Shown piece after piece: positions 15,844 to 22,996 of a stretch of DNA of 26,997 nucleotides. Numbering within the stretch: the stretch's first letter is position 1; each line of letters opens with the position of its first letter. Source of the DNA: UMGS1958 sp045542415 (GTDB lineage: Bacteria > Bacillota > Clostridia > UBA1381). The DNA is taken from assembly GCA_045542415.1 (NCBI GenBank), contig JAZQKZ010000022.1:1-26997 (forward strand). Direction: 5' to 3'. Position numbers and translations under genes: made by a program. Below the pieces are notes generated by a model. That model was given only the letters and a program-made list of their open reading frames with translations, had not been told where the DNA came from and ran no database searches.

Positions 15844-17169
15844 ATGGATGCAAATGAAATCTGGGACAAATCTCTTGTGCATATAAAAGCAGCCATAAAT
15901 TCAACAGTTGCTTACAACGTATATATTCAGCGAATAGTACCTGTTTCTTATTCAAGTTCTGTGTTTACCGTAATTGTACCTCTTGAGCTTCACCAGAACA
16001 TGATTAAGTTAAGATACACAAAATGCATTGAATCTGCACTTGAAAAGGTTACCGGAAAAAAATACACACTTGAAATAAAAATAGAGGGTGAAGAGATAGA
16101 AATAGAAGAACCCGAAATAATTGTTAATGAGGATGAAGAAAATTCAGACGGTGTTAATCCTAAATACACATTTGAAAACTTTGTCGTAGGCTCATCAAAC
16201 CAATATGCTGCAGCTTCTGCAATAAGTACAACGGAAAATCCGGGACATATTTATAATCCGCTTTTTCTTTACGGACACAGCGGACTCGGTAAAACACATC
16301 TGATGCATGCTATAGGTAACAGAATAAAGGAGCATTATCCCCATTACAAGATCATATACGTTACAAGTGAGCAGTTTATGAATGAATTTGTTGATTCTCT
16401 TCTTTCAAACTCTCCTACTAAATTCAAAAGCAAATACAGAAAAGCAGATGTTCTTCTTATAGATGACGTTCAGTTCCTTGAAAACAAGGAGGGTCTTCAG
16501 GAGGAGGTATTCCATACCTTTAATGACCTCTATTCAAGAAATAAACAGATTGTTTTAACAAGTGACCGTATGCCTAACGAGCTTTTAAAGCTTGAGCCGC
16601 GTTTAAGAACAAGATTCGGGCAGGGACTTACATTTGACGTTTCTGTTCCCGATTTTGAAACAAGAGTGGCTATTCTTAAGAAAAAATCATCAGATCATAA
16701 CATTAATATAAGTGATGACATTCTTCTCTTTGTTGCGGATAAAATCAAAACAAATATCCGTGAGCTTGAGGGTGCTTTGATAAAGATGATTTCAATGGCT
16801 GAAATCTCACACGGTGATATTACAATGGAGCTTGCACAGGAGGTTGTTACATCATTACTTCCCAAGGACGGCAAGGTTAAATTTTCACCCGATAAAATTA
16901 TGGAAAAGGTTGCTTCATATTACGGTGTAACAAAGCAGGATATCATAGGCAAAAACCGTTCACAAAAGGTTGCACTGCCCAGACAGGTTGCAATGTATCT
17001 TTGTTCTACTCTTACCGACATGAATTATTCAACGATAGGCAACGCTTTCGGAGGTAAGGACCGTACAACCGCAATGCATAACATAAAGAAGATAGAAGAG
17101 GATATCAAAAAGAAAGAAAAGCTTAATGATGAAATTAATTCTATATTAAAAGATATCCGTGCTGTATAA
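15844..17169 (+). CDS. dnaA: Chromosomal replication initiator DnaA, 441 aa
   Basis: AAA+ initiator that binds DnaA boxes and melts the origin. Domain I is about 1-80; the acidic linker (domain II, about 82-105) is short. Domain III has Walker A GHSGLGKT (144-151) and Walker B VLLIDD (203-208). Domain IV (about 350-441) ends in the DNA-binding signature at 403-417. That signature reads GGKDRTTAMHNIKKI; most DnaA proteins have GGRDHTT here, so the usual DNA-contacting His is an Arg. AGGAGG is placed 12 bases before the ATG, an unusually long spacing, with no better start nearby. dnaN follows after an origin-like gap. Confidence 0.98.
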   Translation: MDANEIWDKSLVHIKAAINSTVAYNVYIQRIVPVSYSSSVFTVIVPLELHQNMIKLRYTKCIESALEKVTGKKYTLEIKIEGEEIEIEEPEIIVNEDEENSDGVNPKYTFENFVVGSSNQYAAASAISTTENPGHIYNPLFLYGHSGLGKTHLMHAIGNRIKEHYPHYKIIYVTSEQFMNEFVDSLLSNSPTKFKSKYRKADVLLIDDVQFLENKEGLQEEVFHTFNDLYSRNKQIVLTSDRMPNELLKLEPRLRTRFGQGLTFDVSVPDFETRVAILKKKSSDHNINISDDILLFVADKIKTNIRELEGALIKMISMAEISHGDITMELAQEVVTSLLPKDGKVKFSPDKIMEKVASYYGVTKQDIIGKNRSQKVALPRQVAMYLCSTLTDMNYSTIGNAFGGKDRTTAMHNIKKIEEDIKKKEKLNDEINSILKDIRAV

Positions 17170-17447
17170 GGTGTTGATAAGTACGTTAATAAGGTGTTTA
17201 TAACGTCAAAATCCATTCACTTGGAAAAAATTGGAAATTTTAGTTATTAACTTTTATCCATTTTTTGTAAACATGGTACAGGTTAACAAAAAATCCTTAT
17301 TTTAACAAGGCTTTACCCACTTTTACAGCTTATCCACGCTATTATTACTATTATTAACTAAATATATTATATATTTATATATGTATATACGGTGGATAAT
17401 AAATTATGAGGATGTTTATAAAAATAAATTGAAGAGGATGAATAAAA
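17170..17447. other. oriC-like gap between dnaA and dnaN
   Basis: 278 noncoding, AT-rich bases with several DnaA-box-like sites: TTATCAACA (minus, 17172-17180), TTATAAACA (minus, 17195-17203 and 17413-17421), TTATCCATT (17254-17262), TTTACCCAC (17312-17320), TTATCCACG (17330-17338) and TTATCCACC (minus, 17391-17399). None is a perfect TTATCCACA. Between 17357 and 17390 the sequence is almost entirely A/T. The dnaN ribosome binding site (GAAGAGG, 17431-17437) closes the gap. Confidence 0.85.
17330..17356 (+). other. DnaA box plus six DnaA-trios: candidate unwinding site
   Basis: TTATCCACG (17330-17338) is followed immediately by CTA TTA TTA CTA TTA TTA (17339-17356), whose complement reads as six 3'-GAT/AAT-5' trios. 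An AT-only stretch follows. This is the layout known from Bacillus subtilis, where DnaA passes from boxes to trios to open the duplex, but here no GC-rich spacer separates the two. Confidence 0.75.
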
Positions 17448-18575
17448 ATGAAATTTAAATGCAGTAAATCAAAATTAGTTGAGGTTATAAATATAGTTCA
17501 GAGAGCTATATCAGCAAAGGCTGTCATTCCGGTACTTGAATGTATTAAGATTGAATCCATTGATGCAACTCACATAACAATGACAGGCTGTAATGTAGAT
17601 CTCTGTATTGAATATAATCTCGAATGTGACGTAATAGAGGGCGGTTCTATAGCACTTGCTTCAAAAATATTCGGAGATATTATAAGAAAGATGCCGGAGG
17701 GTAACGTTTATATAGATATAAATGAGAATAATAACGTTACAAAGATAAAGGGCGGAGCAAGTGAGTTCAGCATTCAGGGACAAAATATAGATACATTCCC
17801 CCAGACACCTATTATAGACGAAAAGCTTTCATTTGCTCTTAAGGAAGAAAAGCTTAAGGATATAATAAGAAAAGCACTTCCGTTTATTGCATTATCTGAG
17901 GGAAAGAGACCTATTCTCACAGGAGCTTTATTTGAAATCAAAAACAATTTCTTAAATGTTGTAACCTCTGATATTCACAGACTTGCAGTAGTTAAAGAGG
18001 AGCTTAAGGAAAAGGTTGATGATGTGAAGATGGTTGTTCCGGGTCAGACCTTAAGAGAGCTTATGAAAATCTTAAAGGATGATGAGCATGAGGTTAAGCT
18101 TATTTTAGGTGACAGACGTCTTCTTCTTGACTTTGAGGAATTTCAGATTTATACAAGCCTGCTTGACGGAGAATTTCTTAAATATGATTCTATAGTAGGC
18201 GCTGTCAATCCCATAAAGGCAAAGCTTGCAAAGCGTACATTTATGGACAGTCTGGAGAGAGCGATGCTTATTGTAAATGAGGATATTTCTTCATCAACAG
18301 GAAATAAGGTGCCGGTAATTCTTACCTTGGGTTATGATAAGATTGACCTTTTCTGTATGACTCCAAAGGGTCAGGTAAGTGATGATATAAATGCCAAAAT
18401 TGATGGCGATGATCTTAGAATTGGCTTTAACTGCCGATTCCTGCTCGATGCAATGAATGTATGTGATGAAGAGGTTATAAATATAGAGTTCAGCTCACCT
18501 ACAAGCGGCTGCTTTATAAGAGCTGAGGATAATTCATACACATATATGATTTTACCTGTAAGACTTCATAATTGA
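17448..18575 (+). CDS. dnaN: DNA polymerase III beta sliding clamp, 375 aa
   Basis: Ring-shaped processivity clamp, a head-to-tail dimer that tethers the replicative polymerase to DNA. Three clamp domains fit the length (about 1-120, 128-250, 253-375). The N-terminus MKFKCSKSKLVEVINIVQRA and the C-terminus YMILPVRL are hallmarks of the family; ILPVRL is the usual end of domain III. GAAGAGG lies ten bases before the ATG. The gene follows dnaA across the origin-like gap, the canonical order, and its stop overlaps a possible TTG start of the next gene, so the downstream genes are probably co-transcribed. Confidence 0.97.
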   Translation: MKFKCSKSKLVEVINIVQRAISAKAVIPVLECIKIESIDATHITMTGCNVDLCIEYNLECDVIEGGSIALASKIFGDIIRKMPEGNVYIDINENNNVTKIKGGASEFSIQGQNIDTFPQTPIIDEKLSFALKEEKLKDIIRKALPFIALSEGKRPILTGALFEIKNNFLNVVTSDIHRLAVVKEELKEKVDDVKMVVPGQTLRELMKILKDDEHEVKLILGDRRLLLDFEEFQIYTSLLDGEFLKYDSIVGAVNPIKAKLAKRTFMDSLERAMLIVNEDISSSTGNKVPVILTLGYDKIDLFCMTPKGQVSDDINAKIDGDDLRIGFNCRFLLDAMNVCDEEVINIEFSSPTSGCFIRAEDNSYTYMILPVRLHN

Positions 18576-18583
18576 TAAATGCC

Positions 18584-19213
18584 ATGAAAATTGAAATTAT
18601 TGAAAATATATATAACTCGGAAAACACATACATTGTTTATGATGAGAATACATCAGAGGGTGTGGTAATAGATCCGGGAAGCAAGGCTTGTGATATAATA
18701 AACAAGGCTGATGAAAAGGGTATTAAAATTAAATATATATTAATCACCCACTGTCATTATGATCATATTCAGTATCTTGAGGAATTAAGAGAATTGACAA
18801 AGGCTCCTTTGGCATGCGGTAAAAAAGCAAGCATAAACATAGGAAAGCCGTCAATAAACGTGTCATTTTTAGGACTTGGATATGAAATAAATGCAAGAGA
18901 AGCTGATATTATATTGGAGGACGGCGGAGCTGTTTATATAGGCGATACTGAAATAAAGTGCTTATATACTCCGGGGCATACCGAATGTGGTGTATGCTAT
19001 GTTGCGGAAAATTCCGTATTTTCGGGTGATACGCTGTTTTTAAGAAACTGCGGAAGATGGGATTTGCCTACGGGCGATGAAAAGACTTTAAAGGAATCAA
19101 TAAGGAATATTTTATATAAGCTTGACGATTCGATGAATGTATATCCGGGACATGATAAGCCTACAAGCATAGGCTATGAAAAGAAATATAACTTTTTCGT
19201 TCCCGAAAATTAA
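18584..19213 (+). CDS. MBL-fold metallohydrolase (glyoxalase II-like), 209 aa
   Basis: Metallo-beta-lactamase-fold hydrolase. The dinuclear metal motif HCHYDH is present, with later ligands in TPGHTECG, FSGDTLF and VYPGHD, the set seen in glyoxalase II-like and related thioesterase-type enzymes. The 209-aa length suits the short class lacking the C-terminal glutathione-binding domain, so the substrate is uncertain. I use the ATG at 18584 (MKIEII, the usual family start). A TTG four codons earlier (18572) overlaps the dnaN stop and is possible. Neither has a strong ribosome binding site, so translation may be coupled to dnaN. It is followed after 24 bases by hemZ. Confidence 0.87.
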   Translation: MKIEIIENIYNSENTYIVYDENTSEGVVIDPGSKACDIINKADEKGIKIKYILITHCHYDHIQYLEELRELTKAPLACGKKASINIGKPSINVSFLGLGYEINAREADIILEDGGAVYIGDTEIKCLYTPGHTECGVCYVAENSVFSGDTLFLRNCGRWDLPTGDEKTLKESIRNILYKLDDSMNVYPGHDKPTSIGYEKKYNFFVPEN

Positions 19214-19237
19214 AGCTGATTTGGTAAGGGTAATGCT

Positions 19238-20686
19238 ATGCTGATAATTCAGTCGGGCTATGAATGTGAATATGAAATGCGTCTTTTTTCAAATTTATTT
19301 TTTGAGGAAGATGATGATGTTGAAATATTTTCATATTTTTCATATGCCAATAAGATTATAAACGTATATACTCAGATAAATTATGCCGGTGAAGCGTATT
19401 TTTATGATCACCGGTTTAATTTTGATGATGAAAACCAATCTCAGCAGAAAATAAAAAAGATATTTACCGCTTCATGTACAAGATCCTTAATGCATGCAGC
19501 AGAGCAGATAGTTAAAATTAATATACCCTGGGGTGTTATGTGCGGAATACGGCCTGCAAAGAATGCAAGAGAAATGCTGGAGGAAGGCTACAGTATTGAT
19601 GAGGTAAGGGAAATATTTAAAAATGTCTATGAGGTAAGTCCCGAAAAAACAGAGCTTGCTTTGACGGTTGCGAAGAATGAAGAGCTTCTTTTAAAGGAAA
19701 TAGAGCCTCAGAGCGTGAGTATTTACATAGGTATTCCGTTTTGTCCGTCGAGATGTGTATATTGTTCATTTGTTTCGACGGATATTCACACAAGCGGTAA
19801 ATATATGGAGGAATTTGTAGAAAGACTGCTTGATGAGATTGACAAGACTGCTCAGATAATAGAGGAAATCGGTGCATATGTGGATAATATTTATATAGGC
19901 GGCGGTACTCCCACAACTTTAAGTGCGTTTAATATAGAGCGTATATGTGAGAGACTTCACAGATATTTTGATTTTTCAAAAATAAAGGAATTTACTATTG
20001 AAGCAGGCAGACCCGACACCATAACAGAAGAAAAGCTTATTGCCGCAAGAAAAGGCGGAGCCGACAGAATAAGCATAAATCCGCAGACCATGAATGATGT
20101 GACTCTTAAAAAAGTAGGAAGAACACACAGCGTTGATATGGTAAAAGATTGTATGGAAATGGCAAGAAAAGCAGGCTTTGACAATATAAATATGGATTTG
20201 ATAGCAGGCTTACCGGGTGAAGATTTTGAAATGTTTAAGCACAGTCTTGATGAGGTAATAAAGCTTGATCCTGAAAATATAACGGTTCATTCGCTGTGTA
20301 TAAAGAGAGCGGCAAGCTTCAGACAGCTTAATGAAAGACTGACTGAGTCGGAGCAGATGAATAAGATGCTCGATTATACTCAAAAGCGTATGAAAGAAAC
20401 AAAAAGAGAGCCGTATTATATGTACCGTCAGAAGAACAGCAGCGGAAATCTTGAAAATGTAGGCTATTCAAAGGAGGGCTGCATGAGTACCTATAATATA
20501 AATATTATGGAGGAAAAGCAGACTATAATTGCACTTGGCGGCGGCGGTTCGACAAAGCTTGTTATGGACGACAGAATAGAGAGAATTTTTAATTTCAAGG
20601 ATCCGCTTGAATATATACGCAGATTTGATGAAATTATCGATAAAAAGGATGAAATAGTAAGTATCCTGAAAGGAGGAAAAGCATAA
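19238..20686 (+). CDS. hemZ: Oxygen-independent coproporphyrinogen dehydrogenase HemZ, 482 aa
   Basis: Radical SAM enzyme of the HemZ/HemN-like group, annotated as oxidatively decarboxylating coproporphyrinogen III. The cluster motif is PFCPSRCVYC with C169, C173 and C176 (CX3CX2C). Downstream come NIYIGGGTPTTLS, TIEAGRPDTIT, RISINPQTMND, and NMDLIAGLPGED, typical of this family. The ~160-residue N-terminal extension and the C-terminal YYMYRQKNSSGNLENVGYS block distinguish HemZ from HemN. AAGGG precedes the ATG. No other haem genes are nearby, and many anaerobes with HemZ lack a full haem pathway, so its real substrate here may differ (inference). Its stop shares one base with the next start. 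Confidence 0.92.
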   Translation: MLIIQSGYECEYEMRLFSNLFFEEDDDVEIFSYFSYANKIINVYTQINYAGEAYFYDHRFNFDDENQSQQKIKKIFTASCTRSLMHAAEQIVKINIPWGVMCGIRPAKNAREMLEEGYSIDEVREIFKNVYEVSPEKTELALTVAKNEELLLKEIEPQSVSIYIGIPFCPSRCVYCSFVSTDIHTSGKYMEEFVERLLDEIDKTAQIIEEIGAYVDNIYIGGGTPTTLSAFNIERICERLHRYFDFSKIKEFTIEAGRPDTITEEKLIAARKGGADRISINPQTMNDVTLKKVGRTHSVDMVKDCMEMARKAGFDNINMDLIAGLPGEDFEMFKHSLDEVIKLDPENITVHSLCIKRAASFRQLNERLTESEQMNKMLDYTQKRMKETKREPYYMYRQKNSSGNLENVGYSKEGCMSTYNINIMEEKQTIIALGGGGSTKLVMDDRIERIFNFKDPLEYIRRFDEIIDKKDEIVSILKGGKA

Positions 20687-21660
20687 TGGCGGATAGTGAG
20701 TTAATGATGAAAATAGCCGAGAGGTATGAAGAGAAAAGAGACCGTGCGGCAAGAGACAGACGTCAGCGTATTTCGGATATAAGAGAAAGATTTCCGAGAA
20801 TAGGCGAGATAGATGATGAAATATCGAAGCTTGGAAGTGAAAATCTTGTTAATATAATGAAAAATCCGGACAAGGCTGAGGAATATAACAAGCAACTCAA
20901 GGCAAGATTTGACGTACTTGAGGAAGAGAAGAAAAAAATAATAGAAAAGTACGGAATTGATCCCGATTATGCTGAATATGATTACGAATGTAAGGAATGC
21001 TCTGATACGGGATACACCTCCGATTCAAGACGCTGCCGTTGCTTTGAACAGCAGATTATAAATGATATATATGCAAGGGCTGATTTAAGTACAATATTGG
21101 AAAACGAGAATTTTGATACCTTTGAATTAAAGTATTATTCGGACACAAACGGGGAAAACGGAATCAGCGAAAGAGCAAATATTATAAAAATAATTGACCG
21201 TGCAAAGAAGCTGTGCAATAATTTTGATACAGAAGTAAAAGGCTTATTTTTCTATGGTGGTACAGGATTAGGAAAGACGTTTTTATCAAACTGTATAGCA
21301 AAGGCGTTAATGGACCGGGGAAAAACGGTTGTATATACAAGAGCAACAAGGATGTTTTCTGTTTATGAGGATTATAAATTCGGCAGAGAGACTGACAGAG
21401 AAAAAATAGACAGGCTTTATGATGCTGATTTACTGATAATAGATGATTTAGGAACAGAAAATCAGAGTAAATTCAATTTAGCGTTTTTAGATGACCTTAT
21501 AAACGAGCGTGCATCGGGTAAAAAGAAGATGATTATAAGTACAAATCTGAAAATGGAAGAGCTTGCAAAGCTATACAGCAAGAGATTTACATCAAGGTTA
21601 TTTGAGTATTTTATTATAAACAGATTTTACGGTAATGATATAAGAATGCAAAAGCTTTAA
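20686..21660 (+). CDS. DnaI/DnaC-like AAA+ helicase loader, 324 aa
   Basis: ATP-binding protein of the DnaC/DnaI/IstB family, expected to load the replicative helicase at the origin. An acidic/basic helical N-terminus (about 1-95) is followed by a zinc-type cluster (C102, C105, C117, C119) as in DnaI. The AAA+ module has Walker A GGTGLGKT (191-198), Walker B LLIIDD (249-254), sensor ISTNLKMEEL and an Arg-rich KRFTSRLFE. AAAGGAGG precedes the ATG, which overlaps the hemZ stop (TAATG). Its place in the dnaA-dnaN transcription unit supports a replication role. An IstB-type transposition helper is unlikely because no transposase is adjacent and the zinc cluster fits DnaI. Confidence 0.9.
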   Translation: MADSELMMKIAERYEEKRDRAARDRRQRISDIRERFPRIGEIDDEISKLGSENLVNIMKNPDKAEEYNKQLKARFDVLEEEKKKIIEKYGIDPDYAEYDYECKECSDTGYTSDSRRCRCFEQQIINDIYARADLSTILENENFDTFELKYYSDTNGENGISERANIIKIIDRAKKLCNNFDTEVKGLFFYGGTGLGKTFLSNCIAKALMDRGKTVVYTRATRMFSVYEDYKFGRETDREKIDRLYDADLLIIDDLGTENQSKFNLAFLDDLINERASGKKKMIISTNLKMEELAKLYSKRFTSRLFEYFIINRFYGNDIRMQKL

Positions 21661-21661
21661 T

Positions 21662-21689
21662 AAAAAAAGATGCGTAAGCATCTTTTTTT
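21662..21689 (+). terminator. Terminator of the dnaN-to-helicase-loader unit
   Basis: Perfect 12-bp arms (AAAAAAAGATGC at 21662-21673; 21678-21689) with a GTAA loop and a T-run directly follow the helicase loader stop. Confidence 0.92.
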
Positions 21690-21730
21690 TGTGAGGTAAT
21701 TATGGGTTATGTAGCGTGATTTGGAAATGC

Positions 21731-21792
21731 AGGGGCGATTCGTGAATCGCCCCTACAATGACCATCAGACAAGACCACTAAATCATAATTTA
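21731..21792. repeat. GC-rich hairpin plus dispersed motif (copy B)
   Basis: A perfect 11-bp stem AGGGGCGATTC (21731-21741 with 21744-21754) is followed by GACAAG, then CTAAATCATAATTTA (21778-21792). The same order, hairpin then GACAAG then CTAAACCATAATTTA, occurs at 186-253, but there with AAGTGCTAACTAATACAC inserted between. It lies between the convergent helicase loader and trmK genes. Confidence 0.7.
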
Positions 21793-21794
21793 AT

Positions 21795-22457
21795 CTACAT
21801 ATCACAAAGCCAGGCTTTATACACTGCAAGCTTTTCCGTATCCGGTTCCTTTGAATTTTCAAGTCCCTCAATAACCTTTGTAAATTCTCGCTTTTTCTTT
21901 TCATATAAAGCATTGTAATTTTTATTGTTCTTCAAATACGGCGGTAAATGATAGTCTATATCCCTTTCAAAAGGAATTCCCTCACCCGAAACTGCTACTA
22001 TGAGATTATAAACCTTAAATCCCTCTGTGCTGATGTCCTCTGTTTCTATTTTAAAGCCGTTTTCGAGCAGATAATGTCTTAATTCATATTGAGAGTTCAT
22101 AGGCTGTAAAATAAGCCGTGAGGCGTGTGCTGTGGCTTCGTGAGCCTTTAATATTTCTATTATAAGTTCTCCGCCCATTCCGGCAATTATTATGTCCTCT
22201 GCTTCACCCGGTGTCAGATGTTCAAGTCCTGACCCCATACGAACCTCTATTTTCCCCTCACAGCCATGTTTTCTGATATTTGCTCTTGCTATATCAACGG
22301 GTCCCTGACGCACGTCTGAGGCTATTGCACGCTCACATACGCCGTCTTTTATAAGCTGTAAAGGAACATAAGCATGATCTGTTCCTATATCTGCAACACT
22401 TTTTCCTCTAACATGCGAAATAATGTTTAAAAGTCTGGGAGTTAACGGTAAATTCAT
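21795..22457 (-). CDS. trmK: tRNA (adenine-22-N1)-methyltransferase TrmK, 220 aa
   Basis: SAM-dependent methyltransferase that makes m1A at position 22 of tRNA, a Gram-positive modification. Family motifs: LTPRLLNIISHV near the N-terminus, the SAM-binding VADIGTDHAYVP, IASDVRQGPVDIARANI, the conserved IIAGMGGELI and LILQPMN. A helical C-terminal part (about 160-220) is present and the length is normal. AAGGAAAA lies just before the ATG. It is the only gene of its unit and is transcribed towards the helicase loader. Its upstream region is the DnaA-box cluster, so DnaA could affect its expression (inference). Confidence 0.93.
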   Translation of the reverse strand: MNLPLTPRLLNIISHVRGKSVADIGTDHAYVPLQLIKDGVCERAIASDVRQGPVDIARANIRKHGCEGKIEVRMGSGLEHLTPGEAEDIIIAGMGGELIIEILKAHEATAHASRLILQPMNSQYELRHYLLENGFKIETEDISTEGFKVYNLIVAVSGEGIPFERDIDYHLPPYLKNNKNYNALYEKKKREFTKVIEGLENSKEPDTEKLAVYKAWLCDM

Positions 22458-22504
22458 TTCATTTTCCTTCCATAATTTATTAGTATGTGAAGTTATTCAG
22501 CAAG

Positions 22505-22807
22505 TTATCCACAGAATGTTAATAACTTTATAAAATAATACACGCCAAAATTCCACATAAAATGGGAATTTTTTGAATTTTTTTGTAATTTATACACCTT
22601 AATGTTAACAAAATAGTGAATAACTTATCAAATTTTATCCACATTTTTATGTAAACCTCAAAAAACCGCATATTTGCGTATATTTTAAATATTATCATTA
22701 TACACTTAAAGGTGTGAATAACTATGTGAATTAAGTGGATAATTTCAAAATAATCAGATAATACAAGGGTTTATTGTGGTATAAGTTTTTTAAGTGGGTG
22801 TGGATAA
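22505..22807. other. Second DnaA-box cluster (possible part of a split origin or DnaA-titration site)
   Basis: The gap between trmK and serS (22458-22996) has no credible ORF. It holds three perfect DnaA boxes TTATCCACA: 22505-22513 (plus), 22635-22643 (plus) and 22799-22807 (minus). Near-matches are TTATTAACA (minus, 22517-22525), TTATACACC (plus, 22590-22598), TTATTCACT (minus, 22616-22624), TTATTCACA (minus, 22713-22721) and TTATCCACT (minus, 22734-22742). The surrounding sequence is very AT-rich. No trio array like that at 17339-17356 follows any of these boxes. Confidence 0.8.
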
Positions 22808-22824
22808 CTTTTTTTATTTAATAA

Positions 22825-22841
22825 ATTGGTTTACATAATAT
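22825..22841. repeat. 17-nt direct repeat shared with the parA upstream region
   Basis: ATTGGTTTACATAATAT occurs here and again, identically, at 26930-26946, 30 bases upstream of parA. Here it is followed by an inverted partner of its core (GTTTAC...GTAAAC). It may be a protein-binding site common to both places. Confidence 0.6.
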
Positions 22842-22861
22842 ATACTGTTTTGGTAAACTAA

Positions 22862-22890
22862 TTGTAACATGTATGAAATATTTTTATAAT
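22862..22890 (+). promoter_or_regulatory. Orphan promoter pointing into a noncoding hairpin region
   Basis: TTGTAA (22862-22867), a 17-base spacer and TATAAT (22885-22890). No ORF follows on this strand. The predicted start near 22897 would transcribe the inverted-repeat element and the palindrome at 22966-22991, then run antisense into the end of serS. Confidence 0.5.
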
Positions 22891-22900
22891 ATAATCAGTT

Positions 22901-22953
22901 ATAAATTATGGTTTATGTGGGGTGTATTAGTTAGCACTTAACCATAATTTATC
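22901..22953. repeat. 53-bp inverted-repeat element (copy C, most complete copy)
   Basis: The 13-nt terminal inverted repeats ATAAATTATGGTT (22901-22913) and AACCATAATTTAT (22941-22953; 22940 is also T) surround a core containing GTGTATTAGTTAGCACTT. The minus strand of core plus right end matches 219-253. It has the form of a very small inverted-repeat (MITE-like or REP-like) sequence and carries no gene. Confidence 0.75.
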
Positions 22954-22965
22954 TGATTAATCATC

Positions 22966-22991
22966 AAGGGGATGTTTATAAACATCCCCTT
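22966..22991. terminator. Palindromic hairpin downstream of serS
   Basis: AAGGGGATGTTTA and its exact complement are adjacent, giving a 26-bp palindrome six bases past the serS stop. On the minus strand no T-run follows. On the plus strand TTAAAATTATTTC follows. It probably ends the serS transcript but is not a textbook terminator in that direction. Confidence 0.6.
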
Positions 22992-22996
22992 TAAAA

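Noticed and set aside
20686..21660. IstB-type transposition helper, implying an insertion sequence
   Set aside because: The zinc-type cysteine cluster, overlap with hemZ and the replication context fit a DnaI-like loader; no transposase or terminal repeats flank it.
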